Positions 41,658 to 51,282 of a stretch of DNA of 64,000 nucleotides are shown here, one piece after another. Under the pieces are notes generated by a model, which ran no database searches, was not told the DNA's origin, and saw only the letters and a list, made by a program, of their open reading frames with translations. The stretch covers positions 78,887 through 142,886 of the forward strand of contig JAUEPE010000012.1 in assembly GCA_030403585.1 (NCBI GenBank), given 5' to 3'. The stretch comes from Frankia sp. RB7. GTDB lineage: Bacteria; Pseudomonadota; Alphaproteobacteria; Rhizobiales; Xanthobacteraceae. Position 1 is the first letter of the stretch; each line of letters starts with the position of its first letter. Both the position numbers and the translations under genes were made by a program.

Positions 41658-42374
41658 TCAGTTCCTCGCCGGTGCCGTTGCCGCCGCCGAGTGCGCAGCC
41701 CGTGGCGCGCCGGGTTCGGCGACCGGTCCAGCCGGACCGCGCGAGCGGGCGATCGCGGCGTCGATCTCGGCGATGACGCGGCGCTGGATTGCCTCGTTCT
41801 TGTCGATGGTGATGTGGCCAACGCCGCTGCCGCGCACGTCGACATTGTCGAGCTTGCCACGCAGGCCGTTCGCAGCCCGCACCGGCTCACCCGGACCGTC
41901 GCCGATATAGATGTTGATGTAGCGCTCGGCGCCGGTCGTCAGCTTGGTCTTGAAAACCGAGTCCAGTCCGATCGCGAGCTTCACGGGCACGCCGAGTTGG
42001 TTGAGCTTGGCGATCATGTCGGGCAGCGCGGTCGCGCCCGAGGAATGCCCGACCAGCACAATGGTCTTGAGCCGGCCCGCCTTGTAGTTCGCAGCCGCCT
42101 CATCGGCGAGCGACGACCAGGACACGAAGTTCGCGACGGTCACCGGGATGCCCTGCGCCTGGAGGCGGGCGCCGATCGTGTCGAGCCCGAGCGAGAAGAT
42201 GTTGAGGACGCCGCGGAGCAGATAGACATGCGTCGTCGCCGCAGCCTGGCTCGGCGCCGCCTTGGCGCTGGTCGGGCTCATGGCAACAGCTGACAGCAAA
42301 AGCAGGCTGAGCGCCCACATGCGCAGAGTGGACAACTGGCTGGCGCCGGCGGTGTGACGGCCGTTCGGTCTCAT
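41658..42374 (-). CDS. secreted alpha/beta hydrolase, paralogue without LysM
   Basis: The 238-residue product starts at 42374, after GGGAAAAGA, with a signal peptide (WALSLLLLSAVAMSPTSAKA). It has the same fold as the protein at 37775-38725, including YLLRGVLNIFSLG, the elbow VGHSSGA (Ser111) and GHITIDKNEAIQ. It lacks the proline linker and LysM domain of that protein and ends in an Ala/Pro tail. A secreted serine hydrolase is likely. The two probably arose by duplication, although they are now 3 kb apart. Confidence 0.85.
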   Translation of the reverse strand: MRPNGRHTAGASQLSTLRMWALSLLLLSAVAMSPTSAKAAPSQAAATTHVYLLRGVLNIFSLGLDTIGARLQAQGIPVTVANFVSWSSLADEAAANYKAGRLKTIVLVGHSSGATALPDMIAKLNQLGVPVKLAIGLDSVFKTKLTTGAERYINIYIGDGPGEPVRAANGLRGKLDNVDVRGSGVGHITIDKNEAIQRRVIAEIDAAIARSRGPAGPVAEPGAPRAAHSAAATAPARN

Positions 42375-42656
42375 CGATCTTTTCCCTGGGGACATACGCT
42401 TCGCGATTGGCCGGAATCGTAGCCACGGCCTGCTCGCAGACGCAACAAAGAGCCGCGTGAACGGCGATGTTAGCCGCAATCCGTGACCATCGCGCAACAC
42501 TTGCCTGAAACCTGCCACTGAAGTGCCTGTTTTGAGACCATATTTCTCTCGCCAATTGCGACCGGGCAAGGCCATTCCTATTTCAGGGCTCCGCCGGTCT
42601 TCCGCCCTCCAGGGTGCGGGTTCCGGCGCAGCCCTCCCCACCCCCGACCGGCCCTC

Positions 42657-43576
<920 letters not shown>

Positions 43577-43580
<4 letters not shown>

Positions 43581-44338
43581 ATTACCGCGCCGTTCGCGCC
43601 ATCTATCTGTTCGAAATGGCGCGCACCTGGCGTACGCTGTTTCAAAGCATCGTCTCGCCGGTGGTTTCGACCTCGCTTTATTTCGTGGTGTTCGGCGCTG
43701 CGATCGGCTCGCGCATCAGCGATGTCGAGGGCGTCAGCTACGGCACTTTCATCGTGCCCGGCCTGATCATGCTCTCGGTGCTGACTCAGAGCATCAGCAA
43801 CGCTTCGTTCGGCATCTACTTCCCGAAATTCGTCGGCACGATCTACGAAATCCTGTCGGCGCCGATCTCCTATTTCGAGATCGTGCTCGGCTATGTCGGC
43901 GCCGCCGCGACCAAGTCGATCATCCTCGGCCTGATCATTCTCGCCACTGCCGGGCTGTTCGTGCCGCTGCACATCCATCATCCGATCTGGATGCTGACCT
44001 TCCTGGTGCTGACGGCCGTGACCTTCAGCCTGTTCGGCTTCATCATCGGCATCTGGGCCGACGGCTTCGAAAAGCTCCAGATGATCCCGATGCTGGTGGT
44101 GACGCCGCTGACCTTCCTCGGCGGCAGCTTCTACTCCGTCGACATGCTGCCGCCGGCTTGGCGCACCATCACGCTGTTCAATCCCGTGGTCTATCTGATC
44201 TCCGGCTTCCGCTGGAGCTTTTACGAGATCGCCGATGTCAGCGTTGCCGTCAGCTTCGGCATGACGCTAGCGTTCCTGGCGCTTTGCCTGGCTGTGATCT
44301 GGTGGATTTTCCGGACCGGATATCGGCTCAAGAACTGA
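43577..44338 (+). CDS. ABC-2 type exporter permease (YadH-like)
   Basis: The 253-residue protein has six membrane helices in the ABC-2 pattern, with the N-terminal amphipathic [21 protein letters not shown] and the C-terminal [21 protein letters not shown] segment, typical of YadH-type permeases. It pairs with the preceding ATPase. The start overlaps the ATPase stop. A strong hairpin follows two bases after its stop. Confidence 0.95.
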
Positions 44339-44339
44339 C

Positions 44340-44379
44340 GGTCATTCCGGGGCCCGCGTAGCGCGAGCCCGGAATGACC
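44340..44379. terminator. 12-bp perfect stem after the ABC operon
   Basis: ggtcattccggg and cccggaatgacc form a perfect 12-bp stem between the permease stop (44338) and the glycine-rich gene stop (44388), which converge. The stem ends (cattccggg / cccggaatg) are the same as those of the repeat at 58197-58298, so it may be a member of that repeat family used as a terminator. Confidence 0.7.
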
Positions 44380-44387
44380 AGCAGCCA

Positions 44388-44708
44388 TCAATAACAGCGG
44401 AAATGGTGGTACCCGTCATAGTAGCCGCGGCAACGGCGGTGGCCGCGATAGGGAATCCCCAAAATACCGTCGACGGCGCCAACCGCGCCACCGACACCGG
44501 CGCCAACGACACCGCCGACGGCGCCGCCCACCGGACCAGCAATGCGGTTACCCTCGTAAGAACCTTCCTGGGCGCCACGCACGATGCCCTGGGCGTGGCC
44601 GGCTTGCGGCAGGCAAGTCAGGGCAAGAAGGACGGCGGCGCCCGCGAAGAGCAGTCGGACGGGTAGACGCGCCGGCAATTGCACGGCGGCGATACGAGCT
44701 TTGTTCAT
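44388..44708 (-). CDS. small secreted glycine-zipper protein
   Basis: From the ATG at 44708 (GGGGAC upstream) the product has 106 residues with a signal peptide (VRLLFAGAAVLLALTCLPQAGHA) and a glycine-rich, zipper-like stretch (GPVGGAVGGVVGAGVGGAVGA) that could insert in or cross a membrane. The tail is aromatic and basic: YRGHRRCRGYYDGYHHFRCY, with two cysteines. Similar proteins are common in Bradyrhizobium; the role is unknown. Convergent with the exporter operon. Confidence 0.8.
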   Translation of the reverse strand: MNKARIAAVQLPARLPVRLLFAGAAVLLALTCLPQAGHAQGIVRGAQEGSYEGNRIAGPVGGAVGGVVGAGVGGAVGAVDGILGIPYRGHRRCRGYYDGYHHFRCY

Positions 44709-44989
44709 CTTGAGTCCCCGGGAGTAGACGGCGGCGATTGCCGCCAATTGGTAGGCCCGGTTCAACGCTGAAGCGGCCAAATGGTTGCGCCTTTGTGACG
44801 AATTGTCGGCGTTGTGAACGCGGCTCCCGCTCGCGAAAATGTCAGCATTGCCGGAGCCGGGGCGACACAAAGCGGCCTTGCTTACGCCCGGCATGACGTT
44901 AACGATGGGTGACTAGGCCGCTGGAACGAAAGCCGGATTGCAGGCATAGTGCACGCCGGGGGACGGAGAGCCGCGGTGTTATTGTTTGA
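44709..44989. other. intergenic region between glycine-zipper and L,D-transpeptidase genes
   Basis: No gene is supported. It must carry both divergent promoters, but I see no strong -35/-10 pair. The right end is the repeat at 44990-45034. Confidence 0.5.
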
Positions 44990-45034
44990 GCATGATCTTT
45001 TCGGAAAACCGCTACACACTTTTCCGGATCATGC
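44990..45034. repeat. GCATGATC...GATCATGC interspersed repeat
   Basis: GCATGATC (44990-44997) and GATCATGC (45027-45034) are inverted copies, and inside them ttttcggaaaa faces acttttccg. This arrangement is a common interspersed palindrome of Bradyrhizobium and Rhodopseudomonas genomes (from memory of the group). It lies 33 bases upstream of the L,D-transpeptidase start, so it could affect its promoter or 5' leader. Confidence 0.75.
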
Positions 45035-45067
45035 TTTAGCGCGAACAGGCCGGAGGCCGGAATTCAA

Positions 45068-45862
45068 ATGCGTTCGTTTTTCATTGCGTTCACGTCCCTG
45101 ATGCTTTTGAGCGCGGGCACCGCGCAGGCCAAGGTCGACATTACCGTCGACAAGGACAATCAGCAGATGACCGTCGTGGTCGACGGCGTCGCGCGCTACC
45201 ACTGGCCGGTGTCGACCGGCATCCCCTCGCGCGAGACCCCTGGCGGTTCGTTCCGCGCCTTCCGCATGGAAGAGGATCACTACTCCAAGGAATTCGACGA
45301 CGCGCCGATGCCGCACTCGATCTTCTTCACCAAGGTCGGGCACGCCATCCACGGCACGGACTCGGTTGGACGACTGGGCACGCCCGCCTCGCATGGCTGC
45401 GTGCGGCTGTCGCGCCAGAACGCCTCGACGCTCTACGCGCTGGTGCAGGAGCAGGGCGTGCTCAACACCACGGTGACGCTGACCGGCTCGGCGCAGGTGG
45501 CGCTTGCCCGCAACCCGCGCGGCCGCACCAACAATGCGGTGGCCCGCGCCCAGCAGCCGGCTCAGGAGCAGTACGCGACCTCAGGCGATCCCGTGAATCT
45601 GACGCCGCCGATGCAACCCGCTCGCCGCTACACGCCGCAGGATGACAACTACATCTATCCCGCCGACGGCAGCGACACCGGCGCACGCTATCCGGCGCCG
45701 CGCCCGATCACCCGTCCCAATGGCACGCAGGTCTACCAGCAGCTGCCGCAACAGCAGTCGAGCTACGGCTACGATCCGGCGTATAGCCAGCAGGGCTACT
45801 ACTATCAGCAGCAACAGCAGCCTCGGCAGTATTATCAGCCGCGCGGCTACTATCAGAATTGA
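45068..45862 (+). CDS. L,D-transpeptidase (YkuD)
   Basis: The 264-residue protein has a signal peptide cut near ...GTAQA-KV and the YkuD domain (about 25-140) with HAIHG and the catalytic segment SHGCVRLS (His109, Cys111). The C-terminal ~120 residues are Gln/Tyr/Pro-rich (QQQQQPRQYYQPRGYYQ). It should cross-link peptidoglycan 3-3 or attach a protein to it in the periplasm. GGAGG precedes the ATG. Confidence 0.94.
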   Translation: MRSFFIAFTSLMLLSAGTAQAKVDITVDKDNQQMTVVVDGVARYHWPVSTGIPSRETPGGSFRAFRMEEDHYSKEFDDAPMPHSIFFTKVGHAIHGTDSVGRLGTPASHGCVRLSRQNASTLYALVQEQGVLNTTVTLTGSAQVALARNPRGRTNNAVARAQQPAQEQYATSGDPVNLTPPMQPARRYTPQDDNYIYPADGSDTGARYPAPRPITRPNGTQVYQQLPQQQSSYGYDPAYSQQGYYYQQQQQPRQYYQPRGYYQN

Positions 45863-45885
45863 TGCTGCCGGAAGGCTTGCCACCG

Positions 45886-48800
45886 TCAACCGCCCTCGCC
45901 GACCAGCACGAACGGTGCCCACACGGCCGGATCGGCGTTACGCGGTGATGACCGATCCGCGATCAGCGCTTTCATCGACCGCCGCAGCGCTTCGGCGCGG
46001 CCGATGCCGGGATGCGCGCTGAGCTCGGCGAAGGCGCCTGTGGTCAGGCGCACCGCCGCATCGGAATCGACCGGCCAGTGCGAGACCAGCAGCGCGCGCG
46101 CACCGGCATAGAAGAAGGCGCGCGCCAGACCCGACAAGCCTTCTGCGCCGGGCTTGTCGCCCGCGGCCGTGTTGCAGGCCGACAGCACTGCCCAGTCGGC
46201 ATCGAGCTTGAGTCTTGCGATACGGCTTGCGGTCAGCAGACCGTCGTCATCGCTGGTTGGCCGGTCAGGCAGCGTGAGAACCAGCGCCGGCTCGCTGAGA
46301 CCATTGACCTCGCCTGCTACGAGCCCGTGAGTGGCGAAGTCGACGACGCGGTATTGATCGAGCGCGAGCTGGTTGACGCTGGTTACAGTCGCAGCCGCAC
46401 CGAGCTTGACGTCGTCCTGCGGCGAAGCACCGAGCGCCTTCGCCACGGCCCGAAGTTCGCCCGCAGTTTCCGGCAGCGCCGGCAGTCCCGTCCGCAGGCG
46501 CTCGAGATCGACCGCAGAGCCCTCATAGTAGTTCTGATACGGCTGCACATTGCGTGCCGGGCGCTTGTCGCCGGGTGACCGCTGAAACACGGGATCGCCG
46601 AAGCCGATGAAAGGCTTTTGCGCCCGCGAGTCCCTGGCAAGGCTGCGCAACGCCCGCAGGCTCGGCACCGAAGGCAGCACAGTGATCGCACGCTCGTTGA
46701 GCAGCCACGCCGCCTGCCGGTAGCGATCGGCGGATGCACTATCGGGCTTCTTGGTCACCAGCACCTGGAACGGCAGGCTGGTCAGCGCACCCGCGGGGAC
46801 AATCAGCAGCTTCGGCTTGCCGGCGATATCCGCCGCAATCGGGCCGAACAATCCATTGTAGAGCTCGAAGGAGGCATCGAGGTCAAACGGCGATTGGGCC
46901 GTCTCGGGATCGCTGAGCCCTTGCCGCAAATGCGCAACGCGGTCACTGATCTCGCGGCTGCCGAGCGCGATCTGGCGCAGCGCGCTCGTCTCGCGCGTCA
47001 TTGCGAAGGCGTAGGTCTTGTCGCCGAGCACGATGAACACGATCAGCGCTTCATCCGGCTTCAACAGGGCTTGCGTTTGCGCAAGCGGCAGCGGCTGTGG
47101 ATTGGACAAATCGGCATAGGCGGGAAAGCTGCGGTCGAGCTGGGCCGAGACATCGTCCAGCGATTTTTGTGCTTGCGCCGTTTGCGCGCGCAGGCTCGCA
47201 ATCAGCGTGTCGTTACGCTTTCCGTCCGCCTGCCCAAGCTCCGATGTCACGCGTTTGTCGAGTGTATCGATGCTTGCCTTCAGATCCTGCTGCCGCCGCA
47301 CCAGTACCGCGATCGCATCATTGCCGGCGCCGAAGCGGGCCGCCATCTGCGACAACGCGGCGCCCGCTTTGGTCTCATGCGCGCGCTGCGCGGCGCCAAA
47401 GGCCTCATCCTTGGCCGCATTGTCCGGCTTACCGTCGGAGACACGCCAGATCGTATCGATCAGCCAGGGATCGATCTCGGTAAAACGGATAAACTGCAAA
47501 TTCTGCTGCGCATTGAGCGCGGTGGCGGCGAGCCGCAGCCGCCCCAGCGCATCCTTCCATTTGTCTTCGCGGCGGTCGATATCGGCGAGGTTGATCAGCG
47601 TGGCGATGGTGTCGCGATGGCGCGGACCCAACCTGTCCTGTGCGATCAGAAGTGCCCGGTCGAGCCGGCTACGGGCATCAGTCAAATTGCCGGTCTTGAG
47701 GTCGAGCAGAGCCAGGCTCCGCAGATCCTTGATGAGTTGCGGATGCCTGCTGCCGAGGATGCGCTCATCGATGTCGAGGCAGCGTACCAGATAGGGCCGG
47801 GCCTCATCCGGCTGGCCGGCGTCTGCCAAAGCCTGCCCGAGCGATCCCGCCGCCAGCGCAGTCGGGCCGCTGCCCTCGCCGAACTTGTGCTCCATCACGG
47901 CCAGCGACCGCCGGTAAAGATCGAGCGCCTGCGCGGTGCGCCCCATATCTATGTAACTATTCGCGAGATTGTTGAGGGCCCGCCCGACATCGGGGCTGTC
48001 AGGACCAAAAGTCTTCTCGTAGATGGCGAGCACGCGCTCCTGAAGGCCCGCCGCCGCTTCGTTCCTGCCCTGCGCTGCATAGACATTGGCGAGATTGTTG
48101 AGCCCGATCGCCGTCGTTGCATGGTTCGGACCGAAGATCCGCTCATAGGCCTGAAGCGCCTGTTGGTAAAGCTTTTCGGCCTCGGCATAGCGTCCCTCGT
48201 GCTCCAGCACGGTTCCAAGATTGCCCATGGTGCCCGCGACATTCGGATGCGCTTCGCCGTGCCGCGCCCGCGTAATCGCGAGCGAGCGGCGCATTGTTGC
48301 CTCGGCATCGGCCAATCGCCCGGCATCCAGATAAAGGTTGCCGAGATCGTTGAGCATCTTGTCGTAGTTCGGGGCGGCTTCGGCGTTGTTGCCAAAGCTG
48401 CGGTCGAACAGATCGAGCGCCTGCTTCAGCAAGCGCTCGCCGTCGTCGAAACGCCCCTGCAGGCCGTAGACATCGCCAAGATTATCCATGGCGGACCCAA
48501 CGTCTGACGGGGACGAATTAGCGGCTTGCAGGCCGCCAAGCGCCCGCTCGAAATAGCGGACAGCCTCCGTCAAATTCTCCTTGTCACGCGCGAGCCCGCC
48601 GAGTGCCGACAGCGTGTCGGAGAGACGGACGTCGTTGGCTCCGAAAGTGCCGGTGCCAAGCGCCAGCGCACGCTCGGCGACCGTGGTCGCTTCCGCCCGG
48701 CGCTCGAGCATGCCAAGCGATGCGACCAGGATATTCGAGGTGCGCAGCGTGGAGGCGACGTCATTGTTGCGCAGCTTGATGGCGAGCGCCGCATTGAGCC

Positions 48801-49077
48801 TCTCGACGGCTTCCTGGTAGCGGCCGAGGTTGTTCAGAAACATGCCCTCGTTATGCAGCACGCCGGCATAATTCATGTTGTCGGCGCCCTGCCGGCGACG
48901 CACCAGGTTTTCGAGTTTCTGGGCGGCCGCCAGCCCCTCGGCCCAATGGCCGGTCTGCGTCGCCGCGTTCATCTGCGCCAGCAGCGAATCAAAATCATTG
49001 CCGCGTTGGGCGGTCGCCGGCTTCGATAGGGTCAGGGCCGCGAGCAAAAGGGCGGCGAACAAGCGGGCGCGGCTCAT
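45886..49077 (-). CDS. secreted TPR-CHAT protein
   Basis: The 1063-residue protein starts with a signal peptide (LFAALLLAALTLSKPATA). About ten tetratricopeptide repeats follow (residues ~40-500, such as NLGTVLEHEGRYAEAEKLYQ), then a helical linker, then the C-terminal CHAT domain (about 770-1063) of clan CD. The catalytic His is in VDFATHG (~His917) and the Cys in LSACNTAAGD (~Cys968). CHAT domains are caspase-related and can be proteases or scaffolds. The signal peptide puts this one outside the cytoplasm, unlike defence-type TPR-CHAT proteases. It is divergent from the acyl carrier protein gene. Confidence 0.92.
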   Translation of the reverse strand: MSRARLFAALLLAALTLSKPATAQRGNDFDSLLAQMNAATQTGHWAEGLAAAQKLENLVRRRQGADNMNYAGVLHNEGMFLNNLGRYQEAVERLNAALAIKLRNNDVASTLRTSNILVASLGMLERRAEATTVAERALALGTGTFGANDVRLSDTLSALGGLARDKENLTEAVRYFERALGGLQAANSSPSDVGSAMDNLGDVYGLQGRFDDGERLLKQALDLFDRSFGNNAEAAPNYDKMLNDLGNLYLDAGRLADAEATMRRSLAITRARHGEAHPNVAGTMGNLGTVLEHEGRYAEAEKLYQQALQAYERIFGPNHATTAIGLNNLANVYAAQGRNEAAAGLQERVLAIYEKTFGPDSPDVGRALNNLANSYIDMGRTAQALDLYRRSLAVMEHKFGEGSGPTALAAGSLGQALADAGQPDEARPYLVRCLDIDERILGSRHPQLIKDLRSLALLDLKTGNLTDARSRLDRALLIAQDRLGPRHRDTIATLINLADIDRREDKWKDALGRLRLAATALNAQQNLQFIRFTEIDPWLIDTIWRVSDGKPDNAAKDEAFGAAQRAHETKAGAALSQMAARFGAGNDAIAVLVRRQQDLKASIDTLDKRVTSELGQADGKRNDTLIASLRAQTAQAQKSLDDVSAQLDRSFPAYADLSNPQPLPLAQTQALLKPDEALIVFIVLGDKTYAFAMTRETSALRQIALGSREISDRVAHLRQGLSDPETAQSPFDLDASFELYNGLFGPIAADIAGKPKLLIVPAGALTSLPFQVLVTKKPDSASADRYRQAAWLLNERAITVLPSVPSLRALRSLARDSRAQKPFIGFGDPVFQRSPGDKRPARNVQPYQNYYEGSAVDLERLRTGLPALPETAGELRAVAKALGASPQDDVKLGAAATVTSVNQLALDQYRVVDFATHGLVAGEVNGLSEPALVLTLPDRPTSDDDGLLTASRIARLKLDADWAVLSACNTAAGDKPGAEGLSGLARAFFYAGARALLVSHWPVDSDAAVRLTTGAFAELSAHPGIGRAEALRRSMKALIADRSSPRNADPAVWAPFVLVGEGG

Positions 49078-49294
49078 GCGAAAATCCCGTCACGCGCGTC
49101 AAACTGCAATTTTCGCAGGATAAAGGCGGCCGCAGCCCCTGTCGACCGCGAGAAATCGCGCAGCTGTGCGCGAAATGAGCATCCGGCGACGCAGGAAAGC
49201 AACAGTCCCCAACCTTCAACGCCGCGGCGTTTGGGCCAAATTGACAACCTTGGGGTCGTCCGTATTGTCGTTCCGACTGTTTCTGGGAAATGAC

Positions 49295-49549
49295 ATGACA
49301 CGCGAGCAGATTTCGGATTTCTGCGTTACGGCGCTGGCCAATATCCTGAGAATCTCAAAGGACCGCGTCGATACCGGCACAAAATTCAGCCGAATTGGCC
49401 TTGATTCGGCGATGCTCGTCTATCTCATGATGGAACTCGAGGAGAAGCTCGACCTCGAACTGTCGACGGACGACTTCTACGACCACCCTACGGTTGAGGC
49501 GCTGTCGCGATTTCTCGCCGACAAGCGCGCGCTCCGCTCAGCCGCCTGA
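49295..49549 (+). CDS. acyl carrier protein
   Basis: The 84-residue protein has the four-helix phosphopantetheine carrier fold, with the attachment Ser38 in GLDSAML. The upstream part of the open frame has no ribosome site, while the ATG at 49295 follows GGGAA. The long C-terminal helix ends AALRSAA-like. It is not the general fatty acid ACP (no DSLD), so it is dedicated to a pathway. It is 26 bases upstream of the fatty acyl-AMP ligase gene, which would load it; this is the DltC position in a Dlt-like set. Confidence 0.92.
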   Translation: MTREQISDFCVTALANILRISKDRVDTGTKFSRIGLDSAMLVYLMMELEEKLDLELSTDDFYDHPTVEALSRFLADKRALRSAA

Positions 49550-49575
49550 GAGCGGCGCAAGCCGGCACAATCCCA

Positions 49576-51276
49576 ATGGACAATCTCCGCTCGCTCGTGG
49601 CGCTCCTGGCCCGGCGTGCAGCGGATCAGGCCGACGACCGCGCCTATGTCTTCGTCTCCGATCGCGGGACGGAGGAAGCCTCGCTCACCTTCCGTCAACT
49701 CCATGAGACCGCGCACGTCCTCGCCGCGCGTCTGACCACGTCCGCGCAGCCCGGCGACCGCGCGATTCTGGTGGTTCCGCCCGGCATCGAATTCATGGTG
49801 GCGTTCTTTGGCTGCTTGATGGCGGGTATCATCGCCGTGCCGATGATGATGCCCCGGCGAAACAGCGCCCGCGATTCCAGCGCCGCGATCCTCGCCAATT
49901 GCACGCCGGCGCTCGCGCTGACGACCACCGCATTCGCACTGCGTGGCGATCTGCAGGCGCGCTTCGCGCAGGAGAACATCCGGTGGATCGAGGTCGATCT
50001 CTCCGAAGCGGATAGTGCGATGGTCGACCTGCCGGAGCCGGCGCCCGACGACATCGCGTTCCTGCAATACACCTCCGGTTCGACCTCCGAGCCAAAGGGC
50101 GTGATGGTGAGCCACGCCAATCTGCTCGCCAATCTCGAGATGATCCGGATCGCACTCGGCAACACCAGGCAATCGACCTATGTCAACTGGGTGCCGCTCT
50201 ATCACGACATGGGGCTGATCCTGAACGCGCTTCAGGCCCTCTATGTCGGGGCGACCTGCGTGCTGATGGCGCCGAACGCGTTCATGCAGCGGCCGCTCGG
50301 CTGGCTGCGCGCGATCTCGCATTATTGTGCTGAGGTCGCGTGCGGCCCGAATTTCGGCTTCGACCTCTGCGTCAGCCGCTATCGCGCCGATCAGATGGAG
50401 GGCGTGGACCTGTCCTCGCTCCGGATCGCGCTCAACGGTGCCGAGCCGGTGCGCGCCGACACCATCGCGCGCTTCATCGAGACATTTGCGCCGCACGGAT
50501 TCGATTCGTGCGCGATGTATCCCGCCTATGGCATGGCAGAAGCGACGCTCCTGATTTCCGGCGGGACCCGCGGCGGCGGTCATGTCACGCGGCATGTCAG
50601 CCGTGCGGCGCTTCAGACACATGCGGCCGAGCCCCCGGCCAATCCTGACGACACACAACTCGTCGTCGGTTGCGGCCGCGCGCTGACCGGCGAGCTGATC
50701 GCCATTGTCGACCCCGAGTACCGCGGGCGGCTTCCGGCCGACCGCGTCGGCGAAATCTGGGTCAGCGGCGCCAATGTCGCCCGCGCCTACTGGCGCAACG
50801 ATGCGGCGACGCGCGAAGAGCTCAATGCAGAGATCGTGGGCGAGGACGGCCGGTGGCTCCGCACCGGCGACCTCGGCTTCCTCGATCATACCGGCGAGTT
50901 GTTCGTCACCGGCCGGATCAAGGACCTCATCATCATCCGTGGCATCAACCACTATCCGCAGGACATCGAGCACACCGTGCAATCGCTGGACAACGCATTG
51001 CGTGAAAACTGCGGAGCGGCCTTTTCGGTGCCGGACAAAAACGGCGAGGAAAGTCTCGTCATCGTCCAGGAGGTCGAGCGCACCGCACGCCACGCGATCG
51101 ATACCGTCGAGATCAAGGGCCAGATCCGCGAGGCCATCGCAGACAGCCATGAGCTCTCCGCACGACACATCGCATTGATCCGTCCCGGCGCGCTGCCAAA
51201 AACCACCAGCGGCAAGATCCAGCGCAAGCTCGCACGCAGGCTCTGGCTCGACGGCGGATTCGAGGAGATCGGCTGA
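49576..51276 (+). CDS. fatty acyl-AMP ligase (acyl-adenylate synthetase)
   Basis: The 566-residue protein is an ANL-superfamily adenylating enzyme: P-loop YTSGSTSEPKG (165-175), YHDMGLI and GPNFGFDLC, which mark the fatty acyl-AMP ligase (FAAL) subgroup, YGMAEATL, RTGDLGF, and the C-terminal catalytic Lys547 in PKTTSGKIQR. FAALs make acyl-AMP and pass it to a carrier protein, not to CoA. The ACP encoded 26 bases upstream is the obvious acceptor. Its stop is six bases from the stop of the SGNH gene on the other strand, a tight convergent arrangement. Confidence 0.93.
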   Translation: MDNLRSLVALLARRAADQADDRAYVFVSDRGTEEASLTFRQLHETAHVLAARLTTSAQPGDRAILVVPPGIEFMVAFFGCLMAGIIAVPMMMPRRNSARDSSAAILANCTPALALTTTAFALRGDLQARFAQENIRWIEVDLSEADSAMVDLPEPAPDDIAFLQYTSGSTSEPKGVMVSHANLLANLEMIRIALGNTRQSTYVNWVPLYHDMGLILNALQALYVGATCVLMAPNAFMQRPLGWLRAISHYCAEVACGPNFGFDLCVSRYRADQMEGVDLSSLRIALNGAEPVRADTIARFIETFAPHGFDSCAMYPAYGMAEATLLISGGTRGGGHVTRHVSRAALQTHAAEPPANPDDTQLVVGCGRALTGELIAIVDPEYRGRLPADRVGEIWVSGANVARAYWRNDAATREELNAEIVGEDGRWLRTGDLGFLDHTGELFVTGRIKDLIIIRGINHYPQDIEHTVQSLDNALRENCGAAFSVPDKNGEESLVIVQEVERTARHAIDTVEIKGQIREAIADSHELSARHIALIRPGALPKTTSGKIQRKLARRLWLDGGFEEIG

Positions 51277-51282
51277 GCCGGC

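Noticed and set aside
46618..48507. Open frame of ~630 codons antisense to the TPR-CHAT gene
   Set aside because: The TPR pattern and CHAT active site are on the minus strand. The plus frame is a GC-rich shadow.
45886..51276. A defence island built on CHAT and caspase-like proteins
   Set aside because: Both proteins carry signal peptides and neither is near a restriction, CBASS, Argonaute, gasdermin or type III CRISPR gene.
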